From assembly GCF_029428675.1 (NCBI RefSeq), contig NZ_JAJNEL010000001.1:248001-312000 (forward strand): DNA of 64,000 nucleotides, written 5' to 3'. Below are positions 1 through 7,847 of the stretch, in pieces. Made by a program: the position numbers and the translations under genes. The notes beneath the pieces were generated by a model, which saw only the letters and a program-made list of their open reading frames with translations, had not been told where the DNA came from and did not search any database. The stretch's first letter is position 1. Each line of letters opens with the position of its first letter. The stretch comes from Streptomyces sp. JH14. GTDB lineage: Bacteria; Actinomycetota; Actinomycetes; Streptomycetales; Streptomycetaceae.

Positions 1-1
1 G

Positions 2-1381
2 CTCCGTGTCGCCGTCGTCGGCTCCGGACCCAGCGGGGTCTACACCGCCCAGTCTCTGGTCGCGCAGACCCGGGTGCCCGATGTCCGGGTGGACGTGCTG
101 GACCGGCTGCCCTGCCCGTACGGCCTCGTGCGATACGGCGTCGCCCCCGACCACGAGAAGATCAAGTCTCTGCAGAACAGTCTGCGGACCGTCCTGGAGC
201 ACGAGCGGATCACCTTTCTCGGAAATGTCCAGGTCGGCGGCGACGGACTGCCACCCGAACGGCTCAGGGAGCTGTATCACGCGGTGGTCTACTGCGTCGG
301 GGCCGCCACCGACCGCAGTCTCGGGGTGCCGGGCGAGAATCTGCCCGGCAGCCACTCGGCGACGGAGTTCGTCTCCTGGTACAGCGCACACCCCGATGCG
401 GCTGCCGACGGCTTTGCCCTGCAGGCCCGTTCGGTCGTGGTGATCGGCGTCGGCAATGTGGCCGTCGACGTGGCACGGATCCTGGCGCGGAGCGCCGAGG
501 AGCTGCGGCCCACCGACGTGCCGCACCCGGCGCTCGATGTGCTGGCCGGCAGCCGGGTCCGCGAGGTGCACATGGCGGGCAGGCGCGGACCGTCGCAGGC
601 CAGGTTCACCACCAAGGAGCTGCGTGAGCTGGGCACGCTGCCCGGAGCGCGGGTCGTGGTGGAGGAGGCGGAACTGGCCCGCGATCCGGCATACGCCCCC
701 GGCGCTGCGCCGTCGGATGTACCCGCGCCCCTGTCGGGGGTGGCCCGACGCAATGTCGAGGTGCTGCGCGGGTGGGCCGAGGCCGGTGCCCCCGCCAGCG
801 GGCCGGACCCGGTGCGCACGATCCACCTGCGGTTCTTCCTGCGCCCGGTCGAGCTCCTGGAACGGGACGGGCGGGTCGCCGGGGTGCGCTTCGCGCACAC
901 CGCTCCGGACGGCAGCGGGGGCGTACAGGACACGGGGGCGTACGAGGACATCGACGCCCAGCTCGTTCTGCGGGCGGTCGGCTACCGCGGGCTGCCGCTG
1001 CCCGGCCTGCCGTTCGATCCGGCCCGCGGCACCGTGCCCCATCTGGCGGGACGGGTGCTCCGGGACGGGGCACCGGCGCCCGGTGAGTATGTCGCGGGCT
1101 GGATCAAGCGGGGGCCGACCGGGGTGATCGGCTCCAACCGGTCGTGCGCGAAGGAGACCGTGGCGTCGTTGCTGGATGACGCGCCGCAGCTCTCCGGGCG
1201 GCCGACGGCGCCCGATCCCGTCGCCGCACTGCGGGCATGGGGGCTGCGGCCGGTGCAATGGGACGGCTGGCAGTCGATCGAGCGGGCGGAGGCGGCATGG
1301 GGGCGGTCGCTGGGCCGTGGGCCGGTGAAGATCCCGGACTGGGCGGGACTGCTGGAGGCCGCACACAGCAGCCCGCACTGA
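2..1381 (+). CDS. fprA: Ferredoxin-NADP reductase, FprA/adrenodoxin-reductase type (5' end missing)
   Basis: A flavoprotein that passes electrons between NADPH and ferredoxin in the cytoplasm. The frame is already open at base 2 and its first residues include the FAD-binding motif GSGPSGVY, so only a few N-terminal residues lie outside the window. The 459 visible residues match the usual length of about 455. A second nucleotide-binding motif, GVGNVAVDVARILA, lies near residue 155 and is the NADP fold. The C-terminal signature GWIKRGPTGVIGSN is highly typical of FprA proteins. The stop is at 1379-1381 and an inverted-repeat element follows. No neighbour reveals the ferredoxin or P450 partner. 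Confidence 0.9.
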   Translation, partial: LRVAVVGSGPSGVYTAQSLVAQTRVPDVRVDVLDRLPCPYGLVRYGVAPDHEKIKSLQNSLRTVLEHERITFLGNVQVGGDGLPPERLRELYHAVVYCVGAATDRSLGVPGENLPGSHSATEFVSWYSAHPDAAADGFALQARSVVVIGVGNVAVDVARILARSAEELRPTDVPHPALDVLAGSRVREVHMAGRRGPSQARFTTKELRELGTLPGARVVVEEAELARDPAYAPGAAPSDVPAPLSGVARRNVEVLRGWAEAGAPASGPDPVRTIHLRFFLRPVELLERDGRVAGVRFAHTAPDGSGGVQDTGAYEDIDAQLVLRAVGYRGLPLPGLPFDPARGTVPHLAGRVLRDGAPAPGEYVAGWIKRGPTGVIGSNRSCAKETVASLLDDAPQLSGRPTAPDPVAALRAWGLRPVQWDGWQSIERAEAAWGRSLGRGPVKIPDWAGLLEAAHSSPH

Positions 1382-1430
1382 CACGAGGCCACGGAACCGG
1401 GACCGGGACCGCGGCGCCGCGTCAGCCCCA

Positions 1431-1557
1431 GGGCCTTTCGTTTGGATCATGCTGGGCTCGCGGGGGCCGGCACGCACATCTGCCGCGTTGTCGTCAGTCC
1501 TCTACGCTCCGCGGCGGGCCGCTCCCTGATCCAGCCTGAGCCAGACGAAAGGTCCTA
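1431..1557. repeat. Small inverted-repeat (MITE-like) element
   Basis: Arms of 25 bases at 1431-1455 and 1531-1555 are inverted copies agreeing at 21 of 25 positions (GGRCCTTTCGTYTGGMTCA... on both ends). They enclose about 75 bases with no gene. Size, terminal symmetry and lack of coding sequence suggest a non-autonomous insertion remnant. The right arm runs into the stop codon of the neighbouring ArsR gene (cta at 1555-1557, read as TAG on the minus strand). A terminator is an alternative, but the arms are widely spaced and not GC-clamped. No clear target duplication was seen. Confidence 0.55.
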
Positions 1558-1932
1558 GCCCAGCCGGTCCGCCTGCCGGTTCACGGCGGCGAGGATGCTG
1601 TCGAGCAGCCCGGGGAACAGCGCGTCGAGGTCGTCGCGGCGCAGCCCGTTCATCTTGGAGGTGCCCCGGTAGGTCTGGCTGATGATGCCGCTCTCGCGCA
1701 GCACCCGGAAGTGGTGCGTGGTCGTGGACTTGGACACCGGCAGCTCGATACGGGAGCAGGTGAGCTCGTCCTCGACGGCGGCCAGCACACGGACCACCCG
1801 CAGACGCATCGGGTCGGAGAGCGCGTGGAGCACCGACTCGATCCGGATCTCCTCGCGCGCAGGGTGGGCGAGGGTGCGGACGCCGGTGCCCGGGGCGGCC
1901 TCGCTGATGGCAGTGACGGTGGCGTCGGTCAC
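1555..1932 (-). CDS. ArsR-family winged-helix transcriptional regulator
   Basis: A 125-residue DNA-binding repressor of the ArsR/SmtB superfamily. The core begins near residue 33 with HALSDPMRLRVVRVLA, the classic first helices. The recognition helix follows around residues 65-85 with SKSTTTHHFRVLRESGII, and then the beta wing. No cysteine cluster typical of metal-sensing ArsR members is visible; only one Cys (in ELTCSR) is present, so the ligand is unlikely to be a metal. The N-terminal 30 residues are extra. It is monocistronic or read with nothing obvious downstream. Its stop codon overlaps the end of the inverted-repeat element at 1431-1557. Confidence 0.85.
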   Translation of the reverse strand: MTDATVTAISEAAPGTGVRTLAHPAREEIRIESVLHALSDPMRLRVVRVLAAVEDELTCSRIELPVSKSTTTHHFRVLRESGIISQTYRGTSKMNGLRRDDLDALFPGLLDSILAAVNRQADRLG

Positions 1933-2075
1933 GGTGGCTCCACTTCGTCGCTGCGTCCGGACGGGTCCATGGTACGAGGCTCATCGTACTTTGCCGAGCG
2001 CCGCACCACGGAGGCAGGACGGGACAGGACGGGTGCAGTCCTGGACGCGCAGCACAGGGAGGGCACCCCGGCAGA

Positions 2076-2098
2076 GCGGGCGCCGCAGGGCGCCCCGC
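2076..2098. terminator. Possible terminator hairpin downstream of the thioesterase gene
   Basis: GCGGGCGCC at 2076-2084 can pair with GGCGCCCCGC after a three-base loop, with one bulge. It lies just beyond the minus-strand thioesterase stop. No T-run follows, as is common in actinomycetes. The rest of 1933-2141 should hold the ArsR promoter but shows no clear boxes. Confidence 0.35.
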
Positions 2099-2141
2099 AT
2101 CCACACCGTTCACCGGCGCCCACACGACGGCGGGCCCGCAG

Positions 2142-2558
2142 TCAGCCGCTCAGCAGATCCGGCCTCTCCGCCAGCGAGGCGAGATGGCCGGCCGGGTCGG
2201 CGATGAGTCTGCGGGCGGTCAGATCCAGCATGCCCGCCACACCCGTGATCTCCGCCGCAACGGCACCGTCCTCCTTGATGATCCTCTGTACGACCTCGAA
2301 GGTCTTCCCGCTTCCGTATACGAACTGACAGGTCACCCGGACCCGATCGCCGCCGCGCAGCTCCCGCAGGTACTTCACCGAGACTTCCAGCGCGACCGGG
2401 CCCACGCCGCCGGCCAGCAGTTTCTCCTGCGACAGACCGGCGGCCCGCAGCAGCTCCCAGCGGGCGTGCTCGGCGTACTGCAGATAGACGGCCTGGTTCA
2501 GATGCCCCTGTGTATCGAGTTCGTAGCCGCGGACCGTCACATCGACAAAGAAAGACAT
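2142..2558 (-). CDS. Acyl-CoA thioesterase, 4HBT (hotdog) family
   Basis: A 138-residue single hotdog-fold enzyme expected to hydrolyse an acyl-CoA thioester in the cytoplasm. The diagnostic pattern is at the N terminus: D15 in YELDTQGHLNQAVYLQYAE, where the Asp is the catalytic residue and GH.N..Y..Y.E is the family signature, followed by the long hotdog helix (EHARWELLRAAG). Length is normal for YbgC/FadM-like proteins. The substrate cannot be told. It stands alone, divergent from the cell-wall gene at 2873. Confidence 0.85.
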   Translation of the reverse strand: MSFFVDVTVRGYELDTQGHLNQAVYLQYAEHARWELLRAAGLSQEKLLAGGVGPVALEVSVKYLRELRGGDRVRVTCQFVYGSGKTFEVVQRIIKEDGAVAAEITGVAGMLDLTARRLIADPAGHLASLAERPDLLSG

Positions 2559-2772
2559 GACGTCCCCAACACCGTTGCGTATTCCGTCATTCCCCGCACA
2601 TTCCCCCGACGGAACGCCCGGCGCCGCCGCACCCGGGACTCGCTCCGCAGGTGCCCGCTGCCGAAGTTCCGGACCGGACCGGACCGTTGGCTCGGCCGCC
2701 CCTCACTGTTTGGTTAAAAATTTTCAGGAACAGGTAGTGCAACGCAACTCAATGACGCGCTACCTTTCGCCT

Positions 2773-2826
2773 GCCCGGCCTTCGGCGGCGTCGCACAACA
2801 GTGCTCGACGGCCCCGAAGTCCGGGC
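2773..2826 (+). other. Long structured leader hairpin upstream of the DUF1906 gene
   Basis: The gap 2559-2872 contains an extended inverted repeat. GCCCGGCCTTCGG (2773-2785) pairs with CCGAAGTCCGGGC (2814-2826) at 12 of 13 positions, and inner segments GTCG/CGAC and GCAC/GTGC extend the stem. It ends 46 bases before the ATG at 2873, so it would lie in the 5' leader. An AT-rich stretch (2712-2727) may belong to the promoter. It does not match the ydaO-type c-di-AMP riboswitch that often precedes Streptomyces wall hydrolases. Function unknown. Confidence 0.45.
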
Positions 2827-2872
2827 GTGAGGTGCACTGTCCTGTCCATCCCAGATGCCGACCTGGAGTGTC

Positions 2873-4636
2873 ATGACCCTGCCCAGACCCCCGCGAGCAC
2901 GTCTGCGCGCCGCCAGCACGGTGCTCACCGCGCTGGCCGCACTGAGCACCGCCGCACTGAGTACCGCCACCGCATCACCTGCCGCCGCCGAGGGCGCGAA
3001 GGACATCTCCTATCGCGGCTATCACGTACGCGTGCCCAGCAGTTGGCCGGTCATCGACCTGGCCGCGAACCCCGACACCTGTGTGCGCTTCGACCGCCAC
3101 GCGGTCTACCTCGGTCACGCCACCGCCGCCGGCCAGGCCACCTGTCCGGCCGGGCTGGTGGGCCGCACCGAGGCGCTGGTGATCGAACCGCTGGACGCGA
3201 CGGGCCGGAAGTCGCTGGACGGCTCCACCCGCATCGCACCCAAGGGATCCGCCAAGGCGGCGGTCCCGCGCACCGCCGCCGCCCCGTCCGGGCGGATACG
3301 TCAGGCGGTACCCGCCGCCGGCGTACTGGTCACCGCATCGGTGGGCGCGGACGATGCCGCCGCGCAGACCATCCTGGACAGCGCGGCCCTGGACACGGAC
3401 GCCAAGGCCGTCACACTCTCCGTCGCGCCCTCGGCGCAGGTCGAGGCCATGGCCGCTGCAGCCGTGGCTCCGCAGCCCGGCAGATACACGGGCCTCGGCT
3501 TCGACCCGTGCGCCGCACCCTCCAACGCGCAGATGTCCGCCTGGTCCGCCTCGCCGTTCCGGGCCATCGGGGTGTACATCAGCGGCATCAGCGCGGCCTG
3601 CGCCCAGCCGAACCTGACCGCGCCGTGGATCCAGACGCAGACCTCGGCCGGATGGCACATCATCCCGATCCATGTCGGCCTGCAGGCGCCGTGCAACTCC
3701 TTCAGCCACAAGGTGTCGTACACGCTGTCCACCGCCGCGAGCCAGGGCCGCTCCGAGGCCCAGGAGTCCCTCGCCGCCGCCGCGGCGCTCGGGCTGCCGC
3801 AGGGCAGCGTGCTCTACAACGACATGGAGGCGTACGACCAGAACAACGCCGCCTGCAGTGACGCGGTGATGACGTTCCTCAGCGCGTGGACCGACGAACT
3901 GCACGCCAACGGCTACCTCTCCGGCGTCTACTCCTCCGCCGGCTCCGGCATGGTGGACCTGGCCGGGGAGTACAACACCGGCACCTACACGCTGCCGGAC
4001 CACATCTGGTTCGCCCGCTGGAACAGCGCGGCCGACACCGACGCCAAGCCGTACGTCCCGGACGAGTACTGGGCCGACCACCAGCGCATCCACCAGCTCA
4101 CCGGGGACACCGACGAGACCTGGGGCGGCGTGACCATCAACATCGACCGGGACTACCTGGACGTGGGCACGGGGCCGTTCGGCAACTCCTGCTCCGCGAA
4201 CCTGGACTTCTCGCTGTACGGCTCGATCTCGGCCGGTTCCTCCGGCGGAACGGTCAGCGCGGCCCAGTGCCTGCTGCAGCGCCAGGGCTACTACAGCGGC
4301 GCGGTGGACGGGGCGTTCGGCGCCGGCACGACCGCGGCCGTGCAGTCGTTCCAGAGCGCCAAGGGCCTGTCGGCCACCGGCACCGTGGACTCCCACACCT
4401 GGACCGCCCTGCTGTCCGCGGGCACCAAGCCGACGCTCCAGTCGGGTGCCACCGGAACGGACGTCAAGCGCCTTCAGCGGGCGCTGATCGCGGCCCGCGG
4501 CCAGACGCTCTCCATCGACGGCGACTTCGGTCCCGCTACCACCGCGGCCGTCAAGGCGTACCAGACCTCCCAGGGCCTCACCGCCGACGGCATCGTCGGC
4601 AGTCTGACCTGGACCGCCCTGCAAGCCGGCAAGTGA
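2873..4636 (+). CDS. Secreted DUF1906 glycoside-hydrolase-like protein with two peptidoglycan-binding domains
   Basis: An exported, probably wall-acting enzyme of 587 residues. The ATG at 2873 was chosen because GGAG lies just upstream; an in-frame ATG at 2855 has none. A signal peptide covers residues 1 to about 38, ending near ATASPAAAE. A linker precedes the DUF1906 (Rv2525c-like) TIM-barrel domain at about 204-415, which starts GRYTGLGFDPC and contains the acidic cluster YNDMEAYD resembling the DxE site of GH25-type folds. Two peptidoglycan-binding_1 repeats follow, near 445-500 and 520-585, each with DG.FG..T..AV..FQ. The substrate is inferred to be peptidoglycan. It is followed 31 bases on by an NlpC/P60 gene with the same type of wall-binding repeats. 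Confidence 0.85.
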   Translation: MTLPRPPRARLRAASTVLTALAALSTAALSTATASPAAAEGAKDISYRGYHVRVPSSWPVIDLAANPDTCVRFDRHAVYLGHATAAGQATCPAGLVGRTEALVIEPLDATGRKSLDGSTRIAPKGSAKAAVPRTAAAPSGRIRQAVPAAGVLVTASVGADDAAAQTILDSAALDTDAKAVTLSVAPSAQVEAMAAAAVAPQPGRYTGLGFDPCAAPSNAQMSAWSASPFRAIGVYISGISAACAQPNLTAPWIQTQTSAGWHIIPIHVGLQAPCNSFSHKVSYTLSTAASQGRSEAQESLAAAAALGLPQGSVLYNDMEAYDQNNAACSDAVMTFLSAWTDELHANGYLSGVYSSAGSGMVDLAGEYNTGTYTLPDHIWFARWNSAADTDAKPYVPDEYWADHQRIHQLTGDTDETWGGVTINIDRDYLDVGTGPFGNSCSANLDFSLYGSISAGSSGGTVSAAQCLLQRQGYYSGAVDGAFGAGTTAAVQSFQSAKGLSATGTVDSHTWTALLSAGTKPTLQSGATGTDVKRLQRALIAARGQTLSIDGDFGPATTAAVKAYQTSQGLTADGIVGSLTWTALQAGK

Positions 4637-4667
4637 CCCCCGCCCCATGACGATTCAAAGGAGAACC

Positions 4668-5747
4668 ATGTCTGCGTACGGAGTTCGCCGGCGGGCAGGC
4701 CGCGGTCTGGCGGTCGCGGTCGCGGCCGGACTGCTCGCGCTGAGCGCCGCCGGCCCCGCGGCGGCGGCCACCGCACCCGCACGGACCAATCTGCTCTCCT
4801 CCGACTGCCCGAGCACCATCAAGCAGGGGCAGGCGAGCGGGTGTGTGACGGAGCTTCAGACGCTCCTGAACTTCGGTGGGGCCACACTGACGGTCGACGG
4901 CGACTTCGGCCCGGCGACCACCGCGGCGGTCCAGGCGTATCAGACGTCCCGCGGGCTCACCTCGGACGGCCTGGTCGGCCCGGCGACCAAGGCCGCGCTG
5001 TACTACGAGGACCCGGCGGTGGCGATCGACCTGCGTTCGCTGCGCTGCCCGGCGGACCTGGAACCGAACGAGAACGACGGCTGTGTCACCGAGCTGCAGA
5101 ACAAGCTCAACGCGCACGGGGCCGCACTGACCGTGGACCATGTCCTCGGCACCGCCACCACGAACGCCGTGCGCACCTACCAGTCCTCGGTGGGGCTGCC
5201 GTCCACCGGGGAAGTGAACCCGGCCACCAAGGCGAAGCTGTACGGCGACCCGGCACCGCAGCAGCCGGCGGACCTCGGCGCGGGGCGTTATGCCGCCGTC
5301 GTGAGCTTCGCCCAGGAGGCAACCGGTCAGAACATCCAGTACGTCTGGGGCGGCGGCCACGAGACGGACTTCGGCCCGTCGATCGGCATCTGCGACGACT
5401 ACTCGGGCTCGATCACGCCGTGCCCGGCCGACAAGGAGGTGGGCCTGGACTGCTCGGGCTTCACCCGCTGGCTGTACTGGCGGGCGGGGGCCGGGAACAT
5501 CGGCCAGACCACCCGGGATCAGGTGGTCAACCCGCGCCTCGCGCAGGTGACCGCGGCCACGGCGGTCCCGGGCGACCTGGTGTACTTCGGCGGCTCGCCG
5601 TCGACCGTGCACCACGTCGGTGTCTACATCGGCAAGGTGGACGGGGTGGCGATGATGATCAACGCCTCGCACACCGGCACGTACGTCCGGCAGGACACCG
5701 TCGCGTCGCACACGGACCTGCTCGGGTACTACCACCTCACCAACTGA
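4668..5747 (+). CDS. Secreted NlpC/P60 peptidoglycan endopeptidase with two peptidoglycan-binding domains
   Basis: A 359-residue exported cysteine peptidase expected to cut peptide stems of peptidoglycan outside the membrane. The ATG at 4668 is preceded by AAAGGAG at ideal spacing; an ATG at 4647 has no such site. The signal peptide ends near AAAATAPA (about residue 34). Peptidoglycan-binding_1 repeats lie near 55-112 and 130-193. The NlpC/P60 domain occupies about 205-359, with catalytic Cys262 in LDCSGFTRW, His315/316 in VHHVGVYIG, and a polar third residue in INASHTG. It probably forms an operon with the DUF1906 gene upstream. A strong terminator follows. Confidence 0.88.
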   Translation: MSAYGVRRRAGRGLAVAVAAGLLALSAAGPAAAATAPARTNLLSSDCPSTIKQGQASGCVTELQTLLNFGGATLTVDGDFGPATTAAVQAYQTSRGLTSDGLVGPATKAALYYEDPAVAIDLRSLRCPADLEPNENDGCVTELQNKLNAHGAALTVDHVLGTATTNAVRTYQSSVGLPSTGEVNPATKAKLYGDPAPQQPADLGAGRYAAVVSFAQEATGQNIQYVWGGGHETDFGPSIGICDDYSGSITPCPADKEVGLDCSGFTRWLYWRAGAGNIGQTTRDQVVNPRLAQVTAATAVPGDLVYFGGSPSTVHHVGVYIGKVDGVAMMINASHTGTYVRQDTVASHTDLLGYYHLTN

Positions 5748-5762
5748 CGCGCGGCGAGTGAC

Positions 5763-5795
5763 GGTGGTCGGCTCCGCGGCGCGGAGCCGACCACC
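5763..5795 (+). terminator. Rho-independent-type terminator hairpin
   Basis: A perfect 15-base-pair stem (GGTGGTCGGCTCCGC at 5763-5777 with its complement at 5781-5795) with a GGC loop, placed 16 bases after the NlpC/P60 stop. Only a short mixed T-rich run (atctttg) follows. Confidence 0.85.
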
Positions 5796-5803
5796 GAATC
5801 TTT

Positions 5804-5813
5804 GTAACTTTTC
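5804..5813 (-). promoter_or_regulatory. GAAAnTTAC-type motif upstream of the peptide-binding protein gene
   Basis: GTAACTTTTC, read on the minus strand as GAAAAGTTAC, 100 bases before the start of the binding-protein gene. Similar sequences flank murQ, the second SBP gene, the amiE-like gene and the amylase. It may be a shared operator. This is inference from resemblance only. Confidence 0.3.
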
Positions 5814-5912
5814 GACGTCAAAGCTGAGTGTGGCGAATTTTACTTACTAAGGTGCCGCCAGGCGCGCCGCCACATCGACCTCCACCGCTCACATACAAGG
5901 GAGTTGTCCCCG

Positions 5913-7724
5913 TTGAACGTGCGCATACTTCGCAGAACCGCTGCGACCCTCGCCGCGCTGGCCCTGCCGCTCGTCGCGCTGCCCACACCGGCGGCCGCAT
6001 CCGGCGACACCACCCTCCGCGTGACCATGGACACCTCCGGAGTGGACACACTCAACCCGTTCCTTGCGTACTTCGACGGCGCCCTGGACATCTTCGGCCA
6101 GGTCTATCCCTCGCTGAACTCACTCAAGCCGGACGGCAGCGCGACTCCGTACCTCGCCGACTCCTGGACCACCTCCGCCGACAAGCTGAGCTGGACCTTC
6201 AAGATCCACAAGGGTCTGAAGTGGTCCGACGACCAGCCGATCACGGCCGAGGACGCCGCCTGGACGCTCAACCTGATCATGACGAACGAGACCGCGGCCA
6301 CCGCCAACGGCTCGCTGGTCCGCAACTTCGCCAAGGTCGAGGCCACCGACGCGAACACCCTGGTGATCACCACCAAGGCCCCGCAGTCGAACATGCTGTA
6401 CGTCTCCACCCCCAGCAGCATCCCGATCGTGCCCAAGCACATCTGGGAGAAGCACACCGGCGACCTCAAGAACTTCAAGAACAACAGCTTCCCGCTGGTC
6501 GGTTACGGCCCCTGGAAGCTCACCACCTACAAGACCGAGCAGTACGCCAAGCTCGACGCCAACAAGGACTTCTTCCTCGGCGCCCCCAAGTACGACCACC
6601 TGCTCGAGCAGCAGTACAAGACCACCGACGCCGCCGTGGCCGCCCTGCGCAGCGGTCAGATCGACTACGTCACCTCGATGAACTCCACGCAGTTCAAGGC
6701 CATGCAGAGCGAGAAGAACGTCACGGCCTTCCAGACGCCCGGCCACCACTGGACCGCCATCGAGATCAACGCCGGGGCCAAGACCCGTAATGAGAAGCCG
6801 ATCGGCACGGCGAACCCTGTACTGGCCGACCAGGCCGTGCGCACCGCCATCGCCTACGCCACGGACAAGAAGACCCTGGTCAAGAAGGTCCTCAACGACC
6901 TCGGCGCACCCGGCGTGGGTTATCTTCCGCCCGCCTGGAGCCAGTGGGCGTGGACGCCCGAGGCCGGCAAGGCGGTGGACTTCGATCTCGCCAAGGCCAA
7001 CGCGCTGCTGGACGAAGCCGGTTACAAGAAGGGCAAGGACGGGGTGCGAACGGCCCCGAAGTCCGGCAAGAAGCTGAATCTGCGCCTGGGTATCCACTCC
7101 GACAGCACCGGCGACGCGCAGATCTCGTCCTACGTCAAGGGCTGGCTCAAGGACATCGGCATCGAGGTCACCATCCAGCCGTTCGGCATGACCAAGCTCA
7201 ACGACAACCTCGCCAAGGGCGACTGGGACATGCTGATGGACAGCTGGGGCACCGGCCCCGACCCCAGCTACATGCTCGGCATCCAGACCTGCGACACCCG
7301 CCCGCAGGACGACGGCACGAGCGGCTCCACCGATGCCTTCCACTGCGACAAGGAGTACGACAAGCTCTTCCAGGAGCAGATCCAGGCCTTCGATCCGGCC
7401 GAGCGCGCGCGCATCGTCGGCGAGATGCAGGACATCCTCTACCGCCACAACCAGGACATGATCCTGTACTACGACAACGGCCTCGCCGCGGCCCGCACCG
7501 ACACTGTCAAGGGCCTCGTCTCCGGCAAGGCGGACGCGGCAGGCGTGATGCCCACCCAGCTGGCCTTCTGGAACTACATCAAGGCAGCTCCGGTCAGCGA
7601 GAGCGCCGAGTCCTCCATGTCCACCGGGACCCTGGCAGCCGGTGTCGGCGGTGTGGCACTGATCGGTGTCATCGGAGTGCTGCTCCTCCGTCGTCGCAAG
7701 GCGAACGCGGGCGACCGCGAGTAG
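5913..7724 (+). CDS. Peptide ABC transporter substrate-binding protein with C-terminal membrane anchor
   Basis: A 603-residue extracytoplasmic solute-binding protein of family 5 (peptides, nickel, opines). TTG at 5913 is preferred because AAGGGAG ends nine bases before it; a TTG at 5904 would abut that site. Residues 1-31 are a signal peptide ending AAASG and lacking a lipobox Cys. The mature part starts TLRVTMDTSGVDTLNPF, typical of the family. Near residue 570-592 is a hydrophobic segment followed by LLRRRKANAGDRE, a transmembrane anchor with a basic tail, unusual for binding proteins. It closely resembles the one at 32436-34280 in layout and sequence, so it may feed the same importer. No permease genes are adjacent: insertion sequences follow. 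Confidence 0.88.
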   Translation: MNVRILRRTAATLAALALPLVALPTPAAASGDTTLRVTMDTSGVDTLNPFLAYFDGALDIFGQVYPSLNSLKPDGSATPYLADSWTTSADKLSWTFKIHKGLKWSDDQPITAEDAAWTLNLIMTNETAATANGSLVRNFAKVEATDANTLVITTKAPQSNMLYVSTPSSIPIVPKHIWEKHTGDLKNFKNNSFPLVGYGPWKLTTYKTEQYAKLDANKDFFLGAPKYDHLLEQQYKTTDAAVAALRSGQIDYVTSMNSTQFKAMQSEKNVTAFQTPGHHWTAIEINAGAKTRNEKPIGTANPVLADQAVRTAIAYATDKKTLVKKVLNDLGAPGVGYLPPAWSQWAWTPEAGKAVDFDLAKANALLDEAGYKKGKDGVRTAPKSGKKLNLRLGIHSDSTGDAQISSYVKGWLKDIGIEVTIQPFGMTKLNDNLAKGDWDMLMDSWGTGPDPSYMLGIQTCDTRPQDDGTSGSTDAFHCDKEYDKLFQEQIQAFDPAERARIVGEMQDILYRHNQDMILYYDNGLAAARTDTVKGLVSGKADAAGVMPTQLAFWNYIKAAPVSESAESSMSTGTLAAGVGGVALIGVIGVLLLRRRKANAGDRE

Positions 7725-7742
7725 TTCGCACGTCACAACAGG

Positions 7743-7784
7743 AGCGCCCGGTACCCCTCTCGTTCGAGAGGGGTACCGGGCGCT
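7743..7784 (+). terminator. Strong terminator hairpin
   Basis: A perfect 20-base-pair stem (7743-7762 with 7765-7784) closed by two bases, effectively a CGTTCG loop, lying 19 bases after the binding-protein stop. It separates that gene from the insertion-sequence nest. Confidence 0.9.
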
Positions 7785-7847
7785 CGGCGTACGGCCCGGT
7801 TCGGGAGAGCGTCCCCCGGAAGCAGCCCAAGGCCGTTCGGCACTAGG

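Noticed and set aside
2559..2872. A ydaO-type c-di-AMP riboswitch before the cell-wall hydrolase gene.
   Set aside because: The leader is structured but I could not find the conserved segments of that riboswitch. Reported only as an unknown hairpin.
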